This document shows, piece by piece, positions 62,359 through 64,000 of a stretch of 64,000 bases of DNA. Numbering within the stretch: the stretch's first letter is position 1; the number at the start of each line of letters is the position of its first letter. Made by a program: the position numbers and the translations under genes. The notes under the pieces are model-generated. The model ran no database searches. It saw only the letters and a program-made list of their open reading frames with translations, and was not told the DNA's origin. This DNA is from Bacillota bacterium (lineage in GTDB: Bacteria > Bacillota > UBA4882 > UBA8346). Location: contig JAEXDA010000034.1 in NCBI GenBank assembly GCA_023401925.1, positions 16,079 to 80,078 on the forward strand, given 5' to 3'.

Positions 62359-62879
62359 CCAAAAGGGAACAACACTTGATAATCCTCGTTGCCGTCGTGA
62401 TTGCGGGCTGGATGGTTTACCGTTTTTGGCCCCAGGATCAGGAGCAGACCCAAAGCGGGGGATCGCTCCAGGGCAATCAGCCGATTCATTTGGAAGAAGC
62501 CAACCGCTTGTTGCGTTTGCGCCAAAATATTTTGGTCCGGAACCGGGATAGCCAGAAGGAATTGAAAGCCTTTCAAGGCCGTTTTTATTCCTCGGCCAAT
62601 CCGGAAGAGGCCAACCTCGCTTTGCTGAAAACTCTTGAAGGCCTTGCCGCTCAAACCGGCCTGGCGGTGCAACAGAAGAATATGGCTATATTTCGCGATA
62701 ATACCATAGGTGTGTCCCTGGTGGGCAAAACCGGCCCGGAATCCCTGATCCGCTTTTTACAACTGACCAGCCAAAACTCACTGGGGATACGGATAAACCG
62801 GCTGCAGATTCACAGTTTGCCGGAGTCAAAGCAATTGAGTTATCAGGTAACGGTCATCACCTTGATGGTGAAGAAATAA
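62355..62879 (+). CDS. gspM: GspM/PilO-like assembly protein
   Basis: A 174-residue protein with a short cytoplasmic start, one membrane helix (about 7-22, HLIILVAVVIAGWMVY), a coiled coil (about 48-75) and a ferredoxin-like C-terminal domain. This is the topology of GspM and PilO, the partner of GspL. GTG 62355 overlaps the gspL stop. The last 28 bases are part of a tandem duplication that continues downstream. Confidence 0.78.
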   Translation: MTKREQHLIILVAVVIAGWMVYRFWPQDQEQTQSGGSLQGNQPIHLEEANRLLRLRQNILVRNRDSQKELKAFQGRFYSSANPEEANLALLKTLEGLAAQTGLAVQQKNMAIFRDNTIGVSLVGKTGPESLIRFLQLTSQNSLGIRINRLQIHSLPESKQLSYQVTVITLMVKK

Positions 62880-63133
62880 ATATGTGCCTTCGCGGCCCGT
62901 TCATTTTTCCACGGAGACACGGAGGGAAGATTATTTAAGCCGGCATGGCCGGCAATTCGAAGAGTAGTAATACCTTCAACTGGGATGAATCGGCGTAAAT
63001 GGTTATTACCTTGATGGTGAAGAAATAAATATGTGCCTTCGTTGCCTATTCATTCCGCCACAGAGACACGGAGGAAAGATTATTTAAGCCGGCATAGTAA
63101 TACTTTCAAAGGGATTGAATCGGCGCAAATGGA
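62852..63133. repeat. 149-bp-offset tandem duplication including the gspM 3' end
   Basis: Copy 1 (62852-63000) and copy 2 (63001 to about 63133) share the gspM end, the CCACAGAGACACGGAGG-type motif (62909 and 63058), TTATTTAAGCCGGCAT, and a closing segment like AATCGGCGTAAATGG. Copy 2 lacks about 21 bases. The rest of the gap to 63349 holds TCTAGAAAATACTT, shared with 54013, and a CCCAGC/GCTGGG hairpin at 63267-63281. No gene is seen in it. Confidence 0.8.
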
Positions 63134-63349
63134 TGAATGCAGAATCGTGGTGGAAAAAAAGCATTAAAGAATTTCCCCGGTGAACTCTGTGTTTATCTAG
63201 AAAATACTTTCGCCCCGGATACTAGATCGAACAGTCACCCCGGCGGAATTTTCATCACATCGTTGTCCCAGCAAAGCTGGGGTGGATGACTCTGTGGCAC
63301 AAAAACAGGCCACCGGATATCAAAAGAATGATGAGAAGGATGTTTATCG

Positions 63350-63796
63350 ATGGACAAAATATTGATTTTGATTAAAAAATATCTTAAACTGGCCTTCATA
63401 TGTTCCTTGGCGGTCTTTTTCTGGGGCCTGTCCACCTGGATTACCGCCCGGAACTATCAGCCCGATGTCCCGGTTCCGGCGCCCATGCGGCATTCCCTGC
63501 CGCAACCCAAGGAGAGCGTTTTTCCGGTTGCTCGCTATCAAAGTTTATTCGGGGGAAGCCTGTTTTTTGGCGAGGATGTAAAGCAGACGGCGGGAGGTTT
63601 TCAGTCGAGGCTAGTCCTTTGGGGCCTAATCAATAACGGATGGGCCGTGGTGGGGGACGATCCCGCCTCCAACCAGAATACCTGGATCGTTAAATCCGGG
63701 GATACGGCGGCGGGTGAGAAAATCGTTTCGGTGGGAGTACGGTGCATTACGGTGAGGAACGGGAGCGGGGAAGGGATTGTGGCGATGAGGGAGTAG
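63350..63796 (+). CDS. gspC: GspC-like secretion protein
   Basis: A 148-residue protein with an N-terminal membrane helix (about 12-32, LAFICSLAVFFWGLSTWI), a Pro-rich linker and a C-terminal domain (about 60-148, LFGGSLFF...LVLWGLINNGWAVVGD...TWIVKSGDTAAGEKIVSVG) that follows the homology-region pattern of GspC/PilP. GspC links the inner membrane platform to the outer membrane secretin. GAGAAGGA precedes the ATG. It is separated from gspM by about 470 bases of repeats. No gspD secretin gene lies within the window. Confidence 0.7.
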   Translation: MDKILILIKKYLKLAFICSLAVFFWGLSTWITARNYQPDVPVPAPMRHSLPQPKESVFPVARYQSLFGGSLFFGEDVKQTAGGFQSRLVLWGLINNGWAVVGDDPASNQNTWIVKSGDTAAGEKIVSVGVRCITVRNGSGEGIVAMRE

Positions 63797-64000
63797 GTTG
63801 ATGTGTTACAAGCGAGTTTTCCAACTATATATGTTGAATTAAATTTTGTTGTTGTCAGAAATCACTGATAGAAAGTGAACGCCTATTTGACCTAACTTGC
63901 GCCTTTTTTAAAGGCGAGCTCTTCCCCAACGATGTTGTTCAAAGTAGTTGTTTCAGTGGAAGAGTAACCGCGAACTTAAGTTCGAAGCCGCTGACCTCTA
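63797..64000. other. Window end, no gene assigned
   Basis: A CGCCTTT/AAAGGCG hairpin (about 63899-63917) and a CGAACTTAAGTTCG palindrome (63971-63984) are visible. A minus-strand frame entering from the right edge could be the end of a gene, but it is too short to judge. Confidence 0.3.

Overview
The window looks like chromosomal DNA of an endospore-forming member of the Bacillota (Firmicutes). It carries spo0A, spoIVB, a ytaF-type sporulation membrane protein, SPOCS-domain (spore coat/cell surface) proteins, FapR, TRAP (MtrB) and Firmicutes-type riboswitches. It also carries a type II secretion-like operon with GspK/L/M/C-type parts, which is unusual for a classical Gram-positive. This suggests a diderm or otherwise atypical spore-former, perhaps near Limnochordia/Hydrogenispora; that placement is inference. 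No rRNA, tRNA, CRISPR array, prophage or intact transposase was seen. The right part, from the trp operon onward, is visibly richer in G+C than the left part.

Layout. 0-3 kb: fapR behind its own operator, then fabH and a diguanylate cyclase. 3-14 kb: housekeeping genes (obg, yhbY, proB-proA, nadD, an RRM protein, yajQ, a PilZ protein, yqeK, rsfS, leuS, a metallopeptidase). 14-20 kb: spoIVB, spo0A, steA, a steB-like gene, two membrane-glycan glycosyltransferase-like genes and rnhA. 20-26 kb: a split transketolase, an M-box Mg2+ riboswitch in front of a soluble MgtE-like protein, a NiCo riboswitch in front of a CDF metal exporter, and ytaF. 26-34 kb: a frameshifted membrane gene, a spore-surface cluster (small membrane protein, two SPOCS proteins, a glycosyltransferase) and a convergent class B penicillin-binding protein. 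34-41 kb: gene relics, a structured leader, malic enzyme, a two-component system and two membrane proteins of unclear role. 41-49 kb: mtrB (TRAP) followed by a complete trp operon whose first gene is an AroF-TrpE fusion. 49-54 kb: two uncharacterised paired proteins and a large secreted phosphodiester glycosidase. 54-64 kb: a non-coding stretch packed with repeats, then gspE-F-G-H-I-J-K-L-M and, past a duplicated repeat block, a GspC-like gene.

How parts work together. TRAP is encoded directly upstream of the trp operon behind a consensus promoter. The gap between them holds (A/U/G)AG triplets in 5-nt register and an intrinsic terminator, and a further GAG series covers the ribosome binding site of aroF-trpE. 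TRAP could therefore control the operon at both transcription and translation without affecting its own synthesis. Because the first enzyme is a DAHP synthase fused to anthranilate synthase, entry into the shikimate pathway and commitment to tryptophan would be made in one polypeptide and one regulon. Metal homeostasis is riboswitch-controlled at two adjacent loci. Spo0A, SpoIVB and the SteA/SteB pair link sporulation, division and envelope biosynthesis. Cyclic-di-GMP recurs as a theme: a GGDEF enzyme, a PilZ protein, YajQ, and an MshEN-type N-terminus on GspE.

The most unusual items are the AroF-TrpE fusion, the TRAP-trp arrangement, a degenerate 21-bp tandem array in front of the secretion operon, the secretion operon itself in a spore-former, and an unclassified structured leader before malic enzyme.
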